A DNA stretch of 64,000 nt, taken from Selaginella tamariscina. Its lineage: Eukaryota > Streptophyta > Lycopodiopsida > Selaginellales > Selaginellaceae. The notes under the pieces are model-generated. The model made no database searches and was not told the origin of the DNA. It was given only the letters and a program-made list of their open reading frames with translations. Positions within the stretch are counted from its first letter, which is position 1, and the number at the start of each line of letters is the position of its first letter. Both the position numbers and the translations under genes were made by a program. Positions 11,902-24,942 of this stretch are shown piece after piece. Where the stretch lies: positions 134,615 through 198,614 of the forward strand of contig PUQB01000405.1 in assembly GCA_003024785.1 (NCBI GenBank), in the 5' to 3' direction.

Positions 11902-14900
11902 TCGAAGAAGATGAATTTCATAGTGAAGTGTAAACGTAGATATATAATGAATTTGATGTATGTTAAAACATATGTATATTATTGTATATTCTTTATTTAA
12001 ATACAAATTTTATAATTTGTAAGATACAATATGTAACACATATATAACCAATTAAGCTTCTTAAGAATTCAACAATATAACAATTGAAAAATAAATAATT
12101 AATTTATAATAGATTATTATATTATATATTACACTAGATTATTTATTTATATATTATATATATATATATATATATGTAAGCATTGGCTATATACATAACA
12201 TACACCGGCTTGTTATAGATGTATTCGGATCAAATATTATAATAAAATTTTTATTTTGAAATTATATATGCATATTTTATTATTTTTTATATATTATATA
12301 GTAAGATAGGAAAGTGACATATAATCATACTTACCTATTATTTTTTTCATTATTTATAAATTTTAAATGGTTTTTGAACTGACATACAAATTTATTTATT
12401 ATATCTTTATGATTTAGATAAGTTAAATCTAGATTCTAATTCTTTAAATATATTGTTTTTTACACTCCAATTCTATTGTTTTTAAACTTATATTATTTCT
12501 CAAAATACATAAACATTCCTAAACATGGATAATTTTTCATTAAATTTTTGATCGATAAATTGTTCTCATTAATGGTGATAATACTATGAAAATATATCAC
12601 ATTTATGTTTCAGACTATTTTTTTCTAAATCATTTATTAATTAAAATTAAATTAATTTTATTGACTTTATTATGTTTCCATTTGAGAAAATTATGAGATT
12701 CAAAAATTTATTATTGAGGTAATCTTAATTCATAATTTAATTTTATTTATTTAATTAAATTTAGAAAGTCTTGAAAAAAAGAAAGTGTAAGGAATTCATC
12801 TTAATTAAACAAATAAAACAATGTACATAATTATTTATAAATGAAATGGTTACTTTAAATTTTATTAAATATATACATTTTATAGACATTTATAAACTTT
12901 TTATGAATTTATTTAATTTAAATTAAGTCAATTCGAATTAAGCATAAAGACCAAAGATAAAACCAAATAATTAAGATTATTTTATAAAGGTTATATATTA
13001 TTTTATTTAATTCAATATTAATTTTGGGAAAACAAATTGTAGTCTATAACAAGTATATATGAATAAAAAAATCTTTTAATAAAAAAGAAAATGTAAGTAT
13101 ATTATTAAGTAATCCAACAAAATGTATTATACTTAATAAATTTGATTACATCTAAATTATTTTGAAAAATTATAATAATTAGTACATGCAAAATTAAGTA
13201 GAAGAAAATAACTATAAACCATTTATTATATTTTAATCGTATATGTATACATACATTATAATTTGAAACTAATTTAACATAGTGTGAAATTACTTAATTC
13301 ATTAAGAAATCAAAACTTTAATCTTTTAATTATATAAATAATATTAAGTTAAAAAATTAATAACAAGAATAAATATATACGTCAAATGGGCATCTTTCTT
13401 AAATATTTATGTTTATAAATTTATCTTATATATAATCTATATTACTAAACTTAATTGATAATAATCATACATTGTATAGGTTTATATTTAAAATCATAAA
13501 CTATGACATAATTAAATATTGTAAATTAGGAAGATAGTAAATAAAAAATTTAATATATTTTAAAGAATAAGACATATACTTATTAACAAATTTAATTTAA
13601 ATATATTACTTAATATTATACTTATAGATTTGTCATTTTAATTTATGATTTATGTTTTATATTGAATTTAATTGTATTTTAATAACTCAAACTATTCTCT
13701 TATTTTAAAGAGTTAATCATATATAAAGAGAGAGATTATTCTCTTTAGACTTCATAAATACTAATAAAAATTTAAGATCACTTTAGTATAATAATTAAGT
13801 TATTTTTGTGTTTTTTTTTTAATTTAAATACGACATAAGAGTTTTGTTTTTAATAAGTTAAATAATTAATTGGATGTATTGGTAATTATACATAATATTT
13901 TTAAGTTATTTAAATAGTGTATTAATTATTTTTACAAAATTATTTAATAATAAACTTTACTCCATTTCAATCTAAGTTTGTTCTAAATTATATTTATATT
14001 TAATTAGTTAATATAATTTAAATTCTAATTATCATGAAGTTTTAAATTAAAATTTATGAATTATATATGTAAATGTAAAACTTTAATGGAATTTTATCTA
14101 TATTGAACACATAAGACTTGATTAATCAAATTATTTATAATTCATAATTATAAGATTTATTATTTATATTGAACAATATAAACATATTAATATTAATAAA
14201 AACATGTAAAAATCATATGAATAACTTATGTGTGTGTGTATGTATATATACATATAAATACACATATATATATTCAAGTTCATTCCGTATAACAATTCTC
14301 TATACACAAGATATCATATATTACACAATGGAACATGCAAAAATAATTTAATAATTAATATATATATATATAACCTACCCGACGTGATAATTTTTTATAT
14401 CTATTAATATGATTATTACATATATCACACAAACATATAATAAAACATATAGAAATAATTTAAATATTATGTATATATATAAAAAGTCAAATAAAAAAAA
14501 ATAATTTTTAAGAACAATTAACTAACTTACAATCATATTAATATTAAAAGATTTCAATATAAATTATAATAATTAGTAAGATTTTAAATAAATTAAGAAT
14601 AATATATTCAATTATTTAATATATTTAAGCAATTACTCAATTTATTAAAAATGTAAAATTTTATATCATACTTATATTAATCAAATAAAATAAAAATATT
14701 GTTTGTAACATGTTTATAATAAGTAAATACATTCTTTTTAAATAAAACTTTGATACATAAAAGAATATTGACGGAATATAATTATTTATAGTGACATAAA
14801 TCAAAACTATATTTCTTTTATTATCTTTTTAATATAAATAATATTAAGGTAACAATTTGATAACAAGAGTATTATTTTAGTAAATATATATGTAAGATGA

Positions 14901-15709
14901 ACATACATTTTATAAGTTTAAAGTCATAAATTATGACATAATTAAATATTGTAAATTGGGAAAATGGTAAATAAGAAATTTCATATGTTTTGAAAAATAA
15001 GACATATACTCATTAAGAGATTTAATTTAAATATATTACTTAATATTATATTTATAGATTCGTCATGATTTATGTTTCACATTGAATTTAATTGTATTTA
15101 AATAACCCAAACTATTATCTTATTTAAAAAGTTAATCACACATTATATATAAAGAGAGATTATTCTCTTTGAACTTCATAAATACTATATTAAGATCACT
15201 TTAGTATATTGCCTAACCCATACTTTTGTGTTTTATTTTATTAATTTATATACAATATAAGAGTTTTATTTTGAATAAGTTAAATATTTGTTTGAATGTA
15301 ATTCTTTTAAGTTATTTAGAATCTTACTGATTATAATCTATATTAAAATTTAAATTATTAATGATAATTGTAATTACAAGTTATTTAAATGATGTATTAA
15401 TTATTTTTACAAAATTATTTAATAATAAACTTTACTCCATTTCAATCTAAGTTTGTCTAAATTATATTTATATTTAATTAGTTATTATAATAATTATCAT
15501 GAAGTTTAAATTAAAGTATATGGGTATATATGTAAAGAGGGTCTATATGTAAATTAAAAACTTCCAAGGATATAAATAAAATAAATATCAAGGGTATATA
15601 TATGTAATTTTCTTATATTTAAGGATGAATCAAGTTGCTTTTAAACTGCCATTAAGCTAATACAATTTCTTACTTATATTTTCTTTTTACCTTATTTTTA
15701 TTAAATTAA
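11902..15709. other. Gene-free AT-rich stretch with a 1.45-kb direct duplication
   Basis: I see no gene here. The composition is strongly AT. The part around 13100-14050 recurs at about 14560-15530 in the same orientation with clear similarity, for example around 13500-13640 against 14935-15060, and again 13960-14040 against 15430-15510. TA runs occur around 12155-12178 and 14355-14375. Confidence 0.7.
13100..15530. repeat. Direct duplication, unit about 1.45 kb
   Basis: Two arms, about 13100-14050 and 14560-15530, share long matching words such as ATTATGACATAATTAAATAT and TTTAATTTAAATATATTACT in the same order, with small indels. It looks like an old tandem duplication of non-coding DNA. 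Confidence 0.7.
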
Positions 15710-15853
15710 TTATGTCAAAAAGTCTAAATCAAACTTACTTGATTCTGAAGCTTCAGCTGGCTGTAATATGTGTTTTAATTTCCACCCTCCAGAGCCAGCA
15801 TTTGCAAATGCCTGCATATGTCTTTCAGTTAAACGTATAGTGTGCGTGCGTGC

Positions 15854-15901
<48 letters not shown>

Positions 15902-16160
15902 ATTGCCTGCTGCCATGAAGTGCCGGATGCCTCGAGCAAGACCGCATTTGCAGTTTTGAGCTCTACAGGCCTGCCACAAAATATAGTCGCTGCTTCTTCC
16001 CAGCCTTTGTTATGTCCCATACACCTATTTACACAATAATATTCACTAACATGTCATTTAAACACACACACGCACGCACACACACACACACACACAAAGC
16101 CACCACGTGAATAAATAATAGGCTGTTTATTGAGTCTTCAAAGTCTGTTTTACAAGCACT

Positions 16161-16230
<70 letters not shown>

Positions 16231-17331
16231 GCACGCAAACTTACAAGATGGTGGTCATTTCATTAGTACCGTATTTGCAAACGGATTCTTGTATGTGCTG
16301 TGCAGAGTGGCCATCCATGGCAGCAACCGAGTAAAAACTTGGCAACAGACGAACCTCTGCAGTACTCAATTCTATACAGTGTCTCTTTAAAATTTCTAAC
16401 GTTTCCTGAGTCCTGCTTGAATCACTGCAAATACCATATATTAAACTCAATTCACATATACTTAATATAAACCAATTTTAATAAACTTCTTTTTGATACC
16501 GCTAGTAGTTTTATTAATCTAAAAATTTGTTTTTGCTTATACATCAAAAGTTTTACTGCTGCATTTAAGTTAATCACAAACATGTGTGCACTGCGTGTGG
16601 TGTGTGTGTGAGAGCGAGAGAGAGAGATTTTCTCATAAACATCGATATCATTAATATTTTTATTCATCTAATTTTTTCTCCTAACCAGTTTATTTTGATT
16701 AAACTACAATGTGAAACCATGGTATTTTAATTTGATAATAACCATAACCATATACACAATTATATATTTATTATCAATGTTTTACCTGCACAGAACAAGT
16801 TGAGGTAGCCAATCGAGTTCCCTTAACTTGAAACCAATGCTGATTGCTTGTTGCCGTCCACGACCACTCAAAGGCCTTTCATGATCTATGTATGTATATA
16901 TGTGAATACACACACGTATATACACATACGTGCGCGTGTATACACATATAAAGAACTCATACACATGTATATTTCCAAACACACCATGTCTTCCTGTGAA
17001 TATGTATGCGTACTATCTGTGTGTGTGTGTGGATGAATACATACGTGTACATGTTATAATATTGTCTGCATACATATGTTCGTGTACATATACGAATAAC
17101 TCATATATACATGTAACATACATACGTCCGTGTATTGAATATGTATGCACACAACACACACACACACACACCTCTCAGAGAAGATTGGACCAAGAACTAT
17201 GAGCATGCCGTAATAAAACGAGGCGACGTGTTCGATTCACAATCTTATTACTTAAACCTTCAACATTTGCACAATTAACAGTCCTAATCTTGTTGCTTAA
17301 TCTCCTTATATATGCTCCTCCACACACCCAT
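15710..17331 (-). CDS. SixA-like phosphohistidine phosphatase, histidine phosphatase superfamily
   Basis: Plant SixA-type member of the phosphoglycerate-mutase/histidine phosphatase superfamily; expected to hydrolyse a phosphohistidine or similar phosphoester. Exons on the minus strand: 17331?-17172, 16885-16786, 16424-16245, 16024-15907, 15811-15710. The first encodes NRTRRLVLLRHAHSSWSNL, containing the catalytic RH; then DHERPLSGRGRQQA, LPQLVLC, SDSSRTQETLEIL, VRLLPSFYSVAAMDG, and MGHNKGWEEAATIF with the second catalytic His, ELKTANAVLLEASG, FANAGSGGWKLK. Frame ends at TAA 15712-15710. The intron between 15907 and 15811 has no GT; it would be GC-AG. One base seems missing near 17175 (before DHERP). 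The ATG at 17331 also needs a one-base shift to join the RHG-type frame, so the N-terminus, perhaps with a transit peptide, is uncertain. Confidence 0.85.
15845..15902. repeat. (TG)n(AG)n microsatellite in SixA intron
   Basis: Compound GT then GA dinucleotide tract that fills most of the last SixA intron, next to the GC splice donor. Similar compound tracts occupy about 16163-16236 in the neighbouring intron. Confidence 0.85.
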
Positions 17332-17465
17332 TATCCCTCACTGAAATTCCCCACATTTCCTCCCCCGTTGTTTTCACAAACCCTCAACAAAAATCGTATA
17401 CACGTGGATGGGTATATGCGTGGTATATACGTACATACATACGATGTGTGTATACAATAAAAACA

Positions 17466-19308
17466 TGGGGTCGATAAACAAGGAGCTTACACGGGACAAG
17501 AAAGGGATGTATCAAGATGGCTTGCTGAATGTGGTAAAAGACGTGACTTGGAACGAGGAAAGGCTCTGCATATACACGCTGTTGAACTTGGGTGTCACAA
17601 GGACAAGTACGTAGCAAACGCTCTAATCAAAATGTATAGCAAATGCGGGTGTATACACCACGCACGTGACGTTTTCCATAGCGTGGAACACAAGGACGTG
17701 GTTCTGTGGAACGCTCTGATTCTGGGATACGTGGAGAATGGGGAAAGCTTGTCTGCTCTAGAGTTGTACACACGCATGGAGTGTGAAAAGACGAGTTTAC
17801 ATACGTTGCTGCACTCAAGGCGTGTGCGTGCGCGTGTCTGTTTAGAGAAGGGAATGGATATACATAGAGAAGCTAAGGAACGAGGGATGGATATGAACAT
17901 ATACGTAGCAAACACCTTGATAGATATGTACGGTAAGTAGATGTATGTATCATGCAAGATACGTATTCGATATGAAGATACGGACGGTTGTTTCGTGGGC
18001 AAGCCTCATACTTGGATACGTAGAGAATGGGGAAAAGCTTGTTTGCTTATGGAGCTGTTTGTAAACATGGATTGTGTGCCTAATGGGTGTGTGTTTCGTG
18101 GCTGTGTTCAAGGCGTGCATTGGATTAGCTACAAAGGACAGGCAGTTTTCTTTAAACAAGGGACTTGTGTTTCATGCACAGGCGAGAGAACGAGGTGTTG
18201 ATGGAGACGTATTCGTGGCAAGCACCTTGGTTGAGATGTATGGGAAGTGTGGGAGCGTGCGACACGCCAAGGTGTATTCGATAACATGAAGAGTCGCAAC
18301 GTTGTTGCCTGGAACAGTTTTGATTATGGGATACGTGGAGAATGGGGGAGAGTTCTGTAGCTACGGAGTTATACACAAGAATGGACTGTGAACCGAGCTC
18401 TTTTACATTTGTTGCAGCACTCAAGGCATGTCATAACTTAGGAGACAGAGAGTTATGTTTACAGCGAGGGATGGACGTACATACGCGAGCGAAAGAGTAT
18501 TGTTTTGATACAGACATATATGTGGGAAACTCTCTTATGGAAATGTATAGTAAATGCAGCAGTATGGGACATGCATGGGATGTGTTCAATAAGATAAACA
18601 TAGAGATGTTGTTTCGTGAACACACCTTTATGGGATACGTGGAGAATGGGGAGAGCTCAATATGTATGGATTTATTCACAAGTATGGATGTTAAACCAGA
18701 TTATGTTACTCTTCTTGCTCTACTTAAGGCGTGTTGAGTTTAACATCGTTAAGCCTGGGAAAAGAAGTTCATGCTCATATTAACAAGCTTGGTTACGAAC
18801 TAAACCAGGTTTTAGCAAACTGTTTAGTGGAGTTTTACGGGAAAAGTGGGAGTTTAGGGGGTGCTGAAGATCTGTTTTGTATATGCGTTCCCCGGATATA
18901 GTGTCTTGGAATGCCTTGATATCAGGGTACGTGGCACAAGGGGAAAGCTTAAGAGTGTTTAACATGGTGCACTATATAAGCGAAAGTGGTTTAAGAATGG
19001 ATAATGGAACGTTTATGTTAATACTCACATGTTGTAATCATAGTGGTATGGTAGAAGAAGGTATACATTGTTTCGAATACATGTATAAATACGGGTTGAG
19101 TCCGAGTATAGAACATTATACTTGTGTAGTTGATATGTTGGGGAGAGCCAATAGATTGGAAGATGCTTTTATGCTTGTTAAGAATATACCAGTTGATACT
19201 GATAGTGTTGTGTGGAGAAGCTTATTAAGCTCGTGTAGGGAAGGGAGTAATGTGGAAGGTGTCACAGCTGCATTTGGTGCATTAGCTGCTTTTAAAAAAA
19301 GAGGCTGA
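17466..19308 (+). pseudogene. PLS-type PPR protein gene, intronless, frame-disrupted
   Basis: Pentatricopeptide-repeat protein of the plant PLS class, expected in an organelle and acting on RNA. The region is intron-free and about 600 codons long if read through its frame breaks. Repeats are recognisable by VANALIKMYSKCG, DVVLWNALILGYVENGE, YVANTLIDMYGK, VASTLVEMYGKCGS, GNSLMEMYSKCSS, DIVSWNALISGYVAQGE and MLILTCCNHSGMVEEG. The C-terminus has an E1-like motif (HYTCVVDMLGRANRLEDA, VVWRSLLSSCREGSNVEG) and stops at 19308 without E2 or DYW domains. The frame changes at least six times (for example near 17545, 17790, 17940, 18060, 18275, 18330, 18735, 18880), so no long product is possible as sequenced. 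Recent decay or base-level errors could both explain this. Confidence 0.82.
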
Positions 19309-19490
19309 TTTTATATCTTTTTTAATGGCGTGTAATAGTTAAGTTAAACTTAAGTTTTAAATAACACAGCATATGTATATGCGTGTGCGTGAGTGAGAGA
19401 GAACCTGAAAACACACATATAAATGGATTATAATTAAATGATGTAATATAAATAAATAAAAAACTTAACCAAATAATTAAATTTACTTAA
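19309..19490. other. Short AT-rich spacer after the PPR gene
   Basis: No gene is visible. It leads into the R1-like repeat at 19490. Confidence 0.5.
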
Positions 19491-19621
19491 GAATCTCTCT
19501 CTCGTGCACTAACATACACACACATATATACACGCAAAAATGTAGTGATATTGGTGATACTCGTATATACATAACAACGACGAAGCCTCGTCGTATTACT
19601 TGGGAGATACTATATCTAATA

Positions 19622-19652
<31 letters not shown>

Positions 19653-20057
19653 ATATATTATTATATATATAATATTTATATTTATTTATTTATTTTGATT
19701 GCAATATCTCATTATTAAATTAACAGACTTTGCTAATTAAAAATTAAATCAACATTTTTTTTATAATTATTGATTGTTTTAAACAACTAACGAAATATAC
19801 AACTATGATTGTACACTTACTAAATAAATAAATTGAGATAAGATTGTGTTAAAAAATCAAAGATTTTCATTTCAAACTCAATATTAAATAATAAATAGTT
19901 TATGATTTACATTAATTTTAAAATTGGTTATGACATCCCAGCTTAAATACGATTTCGTTTATATATGTAAATCACACGGCCAGAACAGAGCCACGTGTCC
20001 GTCATTCCCTGTTCTTAGGGTTTTGGCTATGGCGCTGGAGCAGGAGTACGACTCTTA

Positions 20058-20060
<3 letters not shown>
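19490..20060 (+). pseudogene. Duplicated promoter and first codons of the EH-like gene
   Basis: This stretch is an inverted copy of about 37020-37790, the upstream region and start of the EH-like gene. It includes a telo box (20015-20024), the shared block with GCCACGTGTC and CATTCCCTGTTCTTAGGGTT, and an ATG at 20029. The frame reads MALEQEYDS and stops at a TAA before a TA/TG tract; the intact gene reads MVLEHEYER and continues. The R1 hallmark (an ACTTGGGAGAT core) lies near 19600. It is a broken 5' fragment, not a working gene. An (ATCT)n tract at 19621-19651 interrupts the similarity. Confidence 0.75.
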
Positions 20061-20093
<33 letters not shown>

Positions 20094-20279
20094 AATGTAT
20101 TCATGAATGGTGTGTGTGCGCGCGCGGTTTAAATTACATGTCAAAATAATTCTGTTAGTTTTATAATTATAATTGTAAATATAGTAAATTAAGTTAAGAT
20201 GTGTCTATTTTAAACTGATTTTTATAAATTTTAAAAGTTTAATTAGATTGAAACTATGTGTTCCGCTGTTAAAGATCTT

Positions 20280-23200
20280 GATTTTTATTTATAATTCCTA
20301 AAATATTACTGTGATATACATAATTTTTTAAATATGCAAAATGTAACTTTTGACGACTTTAAATGTTTAAATATTTATTTATTTTTTTTGAGATATTACT
20401 TCTTGAACTTTGTTATAAAACATTATTTAATATATAAAAGATGTGTTTATAATGTGACAATTCTTGTACCCGTGCATACTTATATACATATGTATCTATT
20501 TATTAATGCAAGCATGAACATCTTATATGTACAATGTATTGTTAACAGTTGTTTTTTAATATATAAATTTTTCTTAACTTTCTATAATAATCGCCAAATA
20601 TTATATATGCATATATTGAATATAATTAAATAAAAACATATATAAATACATTATGAGCATCAACAAATACATATTGTTAATTGAATATTCTAAATTTAAA
20701 TATCTTATAAACTTAAAATCTAATATAAATAAACCTTTTGCTTTTAGTTATTTTAATAATTTTTAGATGTTTAAATTATTAACTGTGAAGTATAATTTTA
20801 ATGTGGATTAAATACTTCTTAAAAGCATTTAAAATTATGCAATTTAATTATCAAAACAAAAAGAATTATAGTTGCATAATGAATTTATAAAATAAATAGA
20901 TAATGATAATATACATCTTTTTAACTATAAATGACTCATTAAATTTAATAAACTTGAGTTATTTAAAACTCTAAACTCTAATTAAACCACTCATTAATGA
21001 TATATATATAATTAAAACATTAAATTCTAATTTAAAAGTTGTAAACTTTAAACTTTTAAATATTAGCGAATAAAATTATATTAAGTACAAATGAATATAA
21101 GGGCACTGTAATTACCATATTTAAACTAGAGTTGTTGCACATGTAGAATTCTATGTGTATTATTTAATAAAATAAAATAAATAATTATTTGAATTTGTCT
21201 TAAATGTTATATCATAAAATTGTTAATGTTATAACATTTTTACGTAATCTCCAGTAATAACAAATGCTTCTTTTCGTGTAACAAGTAATTCAAGATTTTT
21301 TTTTCTTTTTAAAGTTCCAACTAAAACACCACTCACACAAGTAATTTATCATTTTTAACAATAAAGAGCAATTCATCTTACCGTTCAAACACACGATATC
21401 TTTATTATACTATTTTATTAATGAACGTGGACTTCATTAAACAACTTAGTGAATAAGAAAAAACATTATTGTAGCAATATAAAATATTCATTTTTGTTAT
21501 GTTTTATTTAAAGATATAATGTCGGACATGTTATTCCTTATTATGTTTTATTTAAAGATATAATGTCGAACATGTTATTCATTAAAGACTTGAATTATAT
21601 TTCATTTACTCAAATTGAATATTTATAGTTTTCTTTTTTATTTTTATGTTTAATTGCTCATTTGTATATACAAATTAAAAATAGATTGAACTTATTTATT
21701 ACGAATTTAAATAACATTGGCTAAGATAAATCAATCTTACATAAAAAATTATGGAAAATCCCTTAAAATTCAAATATAATTTTGTATTAGGTATTTTTTA
21801 AATTCACAACGAAAATTTTCGATTTTAAATATTGGTGAATTCTAATTATATTTTAAATTTATATTTATTATATACTTATTATATGCATATGTATTAAAGA
21901 TTACACTTTAAACTCATTTAATTTAAAATTGTTTTCTTGATTGTTATTTAATTCATATTCCAATTTATAATCTCTCTCTCTTCACGCACACATGCCCACA
22001 CATACACAAATGTATTACTAGTGTGGCTCGTAGAGTTACACAAACAAAAGAAAAATATGTACAAAAGACATAGTTTAATTAAATAAGAATGCATGTGTTT
22101 TACAAGTTATAAGCTATATATATAATGTTTTTTAATATTTTTTGAAACTGTCGTCACTTATTAATTTATATCTTAATTATAAATTGAACATACCAGAGTT
22201 GTTATTATGTTATTTTCCGTATATCAAAATATTTTATAAATATATACTTAGTCAACATTTAAAATAAATATTGTAACTATTAAAATTATTTATTTAAACA
22301 ATATGTATTCGTAATAACAATGTAATGATTTTATAAGGCAATTGTTATGAAACCACATGTTTTATTGTTAAATTTCTTGGTTTTTTATTTATAATTCCCA
22401 AATATTACTGTCATATGCATAAGTTTTTAAATATATAAAATGTAACTTTTGACGACTTTAAATGTTAAATATTTATTTTGTATGAAATTTATTAATTGAG
22501 ATATTACTTCTTGAACTTTGTTATAAAACAATATTTAATATATAAAAAATGTGTTTATTATGTGATAATTTATATACATGTGCATACATATATACATATG
22601 TATCTATCTTAACTTTTATAATTGTCACCAAAATATTATATGCATAAATTGAATATAATAAAATAAAAACATATATAATACATTATGAGCATCAACAATA
22701 CATATTGTTAATTAAATATTTTAAATTTGAATATTTTATAAATTAATGCCTAATATAAATAAAACTTTTGCTTTTAGTTACCTAAATATTTTTTGAGATG
22801 TTTAAATTATTAAATGTGAAGTATAATTTTAATGTGAATTAAATGCTTCTTAAAAGCATTTGAAATTATGCAATTTAATTATCAAAACAAAAAGAGTTAC
22901 AATTGCATAATGAATTTATAAAGTATATAGATAATGATAATATATATCTTTTTAACCATTGAATGTCATTAAATTTAATAAACTTGAATTATTTAGAACT
23001 CTAAACTTTAATTAAATCACTCATTAACGATATATATATAATTAAAAGGTGTATTGCTTATTGATGTTTAAACTTCTAAATGCTAGCAAATAAAAATAAC
23101 TATAATGAATATAAAAGAACCACATTTAAATTAGAGTTGTTGCACATGTAGAATTTATATATATTATTTGAGAAAATAAAATAAGCAATTATTTATATTT

Positions 23201-23330
23201 GTCTTAAATGTTATACTACAAAAATTCTAATTTTAAAACATAACTCACATTTGAAGGATAGGGTGTTCTCATTTCAATTTAAATGTAATATATTAAATTG
23301 CCTTTTAACTTTTATGGTGTAAGGCACATT
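20280..23330 (+). repeat. Two AT-block copies flanking a gene X fragment
   Basis: The AT-rich block at 20280-21240 is repeated directly at 22380-23330; both carry AAAATGTAACTTTTGACGAC near their start. Between them, 21230-22140 resembles the 3' exons of gene X in the same orientation as at 60.4-61.3 kb. Inside, a 44-bp unit is tandemly duplicated at 21498-21580. This is a shuffled partial copy of the repeat unit described for 57.9-64 kb. Confidence 0.75.
21498..21580. repeat. 44-bp tandem duplication
   Basis: Two copies starting TATGTTTTATTTAAAGATAT lie 44 bases apart and differ at one base in the middle (TCGGACATG against TCGAACATG). Confidence 0.85.
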
Positions 23331-24400
23331 ATACTTAGTAAATAATTTCTTTAAAAAAATTGTATGTCATTATAAAATTAATTAATTATTATTTTAAATA
23401 ATTATATATTATAAAAAGAACTACGTAACTAAGTTAAGGACATTCTCTTGAAATACAAGGAATTGAAAAATTTAGAATTGACTTTAAATGGAAATATACA
23501 CTTTTTTTTATAAGAATAAACAATACTTTTCCGTTCTTATATATTTTTACCCTTTTATAAATTAATAAAATATTTAAATATTTTCTGTTATGTATGTTGT
23601 TTTCACACCAAAATTATATAAAAAACTTTGAAGTTTATGTATTTCCTATTGTAAAATTACGGAAAACATTTAAACCAAGGTAACAAATGTTCATCCTCAT
23701 ATTTAATCATTAATAAATATGACTCCGTGAATCTGGAGTGTCCTAGAAGTTAAATTTTTTTAAACTTGATATTAAAGTCTTTAGAGTCAATTGAATTTTG
23801 TTTTCTTTTTCTTTTTTCTCTGGTTCCTAAACCTCCAACTCTTCTCCGTCTCTAATTTATTAAATAATCAAATTTGATTTCAAAACTAATGTAAATTTAA
23901 ATCAAATAAAATTTAATAAACAACATATATTTTACTTTAGAATCATTTTGCCTTCTTAATAAAGCAATGAACAAATGAATCTGAAATATTCTATTTCATA
24001 CTTTCTTAATTAAAAAAGTTTATACTCACACACACAAGATTATATATCCTGAGAGATAAGTGCATCTTCAGGTGGACGACCACCTTAAATCTGGCCATTG
24101 GATTGTAATATTCCAAACCACGTATTACTCCATCACTGATATGCAAACACATACATGAGAAACTACACGTACATACGATAGTTTAACATTAGTATATTGA
24201 AGTATTCTTTTGGTATTTATAATATCATATAAGTTTTCAATAATCATTTTTATTTGGCAAATTTGAATATTTTAAAATACACAGAAATATTTAATAAATA
24301 AGTAAGTTAACTCTTGTTAATAATGTTTTTACAATTATAGTTTTTAATGGTAGACTGTAGTTATTGCAGGACTTTTAGGTAGAATAAGTTCGTGTACACA
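23331..24400. other. AT-rich upstream part of small-gene unit, copy 1
   Basis: No gene is seen. About 24090-24390 matches 62880-63190 (+) and the reverse of 53640-53930. A short stretch at 24045-24105 (containing GGTGGACGACCACC, a small hairpin) is not found in the other two copies and looks inserted. Confidence 0.6.
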
Positions 24401-24444
<44 letters not shown>

Positions 24445-24547
24445 GTGTATATGCATATGCAGCACACATGTGCGTGTAACGGGAAAAAGAATGCCACGAC
24501 CGAGATTCCTTATCTTATATCCGGATAAGCATTGTTCTTGTGCATTA

Positions 24548-24555
24548 TTTCCCGC
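24548..24555 (+). promoter_or_regulatory. E2F-type element TTTCCCGC upstream of small gene
   Basis: An exact TTTCCCGC, the known plant E2F consensus, lies 77 bases before the ATG at 24632. It is embedded in an ~80-bp block conserved in all three copies of the unit (also around 53462-53550 reversed and 63290-63380). A role in S-phase expression is inference. Confidence 0.55.
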
Positions 24556-24631
24556 ACTCACAAGCCTTTTTAACTGGTAATTTAAAGGCATTTAAATTTA
24601 GTTATAAACATCACTTGTAGTTGTTGGGAAG

Positions 24632-24942
24632 ATGACGGCTGACACATCCATGTCTGAACCATACAGAGGATACGACTCCTTTGTTCCGGTTGTTGTTTTA
24701 ATTTAATTTTATATATACTTATTTTTATATGTTTTATTTATATATTATTAATTATTTTTTTTCTGTTTTTGGTTTAGATTAAAATACATAATTTTCAAGA
24801 GGAAGGGAGTAAGTCGTTTACAAGGCAAGTTTCACCCTCGCCGAAGAGAGGAAATGTGAAGAAAACTATTGTAAGTAACAGTTTCACTTCTACTGTTAAG
24901 AATGTCTTACAGTCATCTGCTAATGTACATGATGACATGTAA
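24632..24942 (+). CDS. Small two-exon gene, copy 1 (73 aa, unrecognised)
   Basis: Exon 1 24632-24688 encodes MTADTSMSEPYRGYDSFVP; a phase-0 GT-AG intron of 89 nt follows; exon 2 24778-24942 starts IKIHNFQEEGSKSFTRQ, has the basic stretch PKRGNVKKTI and ends QSSANVHDDM before TAA. I do not recognise the family. There is no signal peptide or membrane segment; the protein is hydrophilic and Ser/Lys-rich. The same two-exon layout recurs at 53.1-53.4 (-) and 63.5-63.8 kb (+). In this copy a GTAAGT created after KKTI could act as an extra donor removing ~42 nt in frame. Exons match better than the intron among copies, which suggests past coding constraint. Confidence 0.55.

Noticed and set aside
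16029-16238. Open frames over CT/CA tracts
   Set aside because: Microsatellite translation within a SixA intron.
20334-20633. 99-codon open frame
   Set aside because: Part of the AT block; the other copies of the block are not open in this frame.
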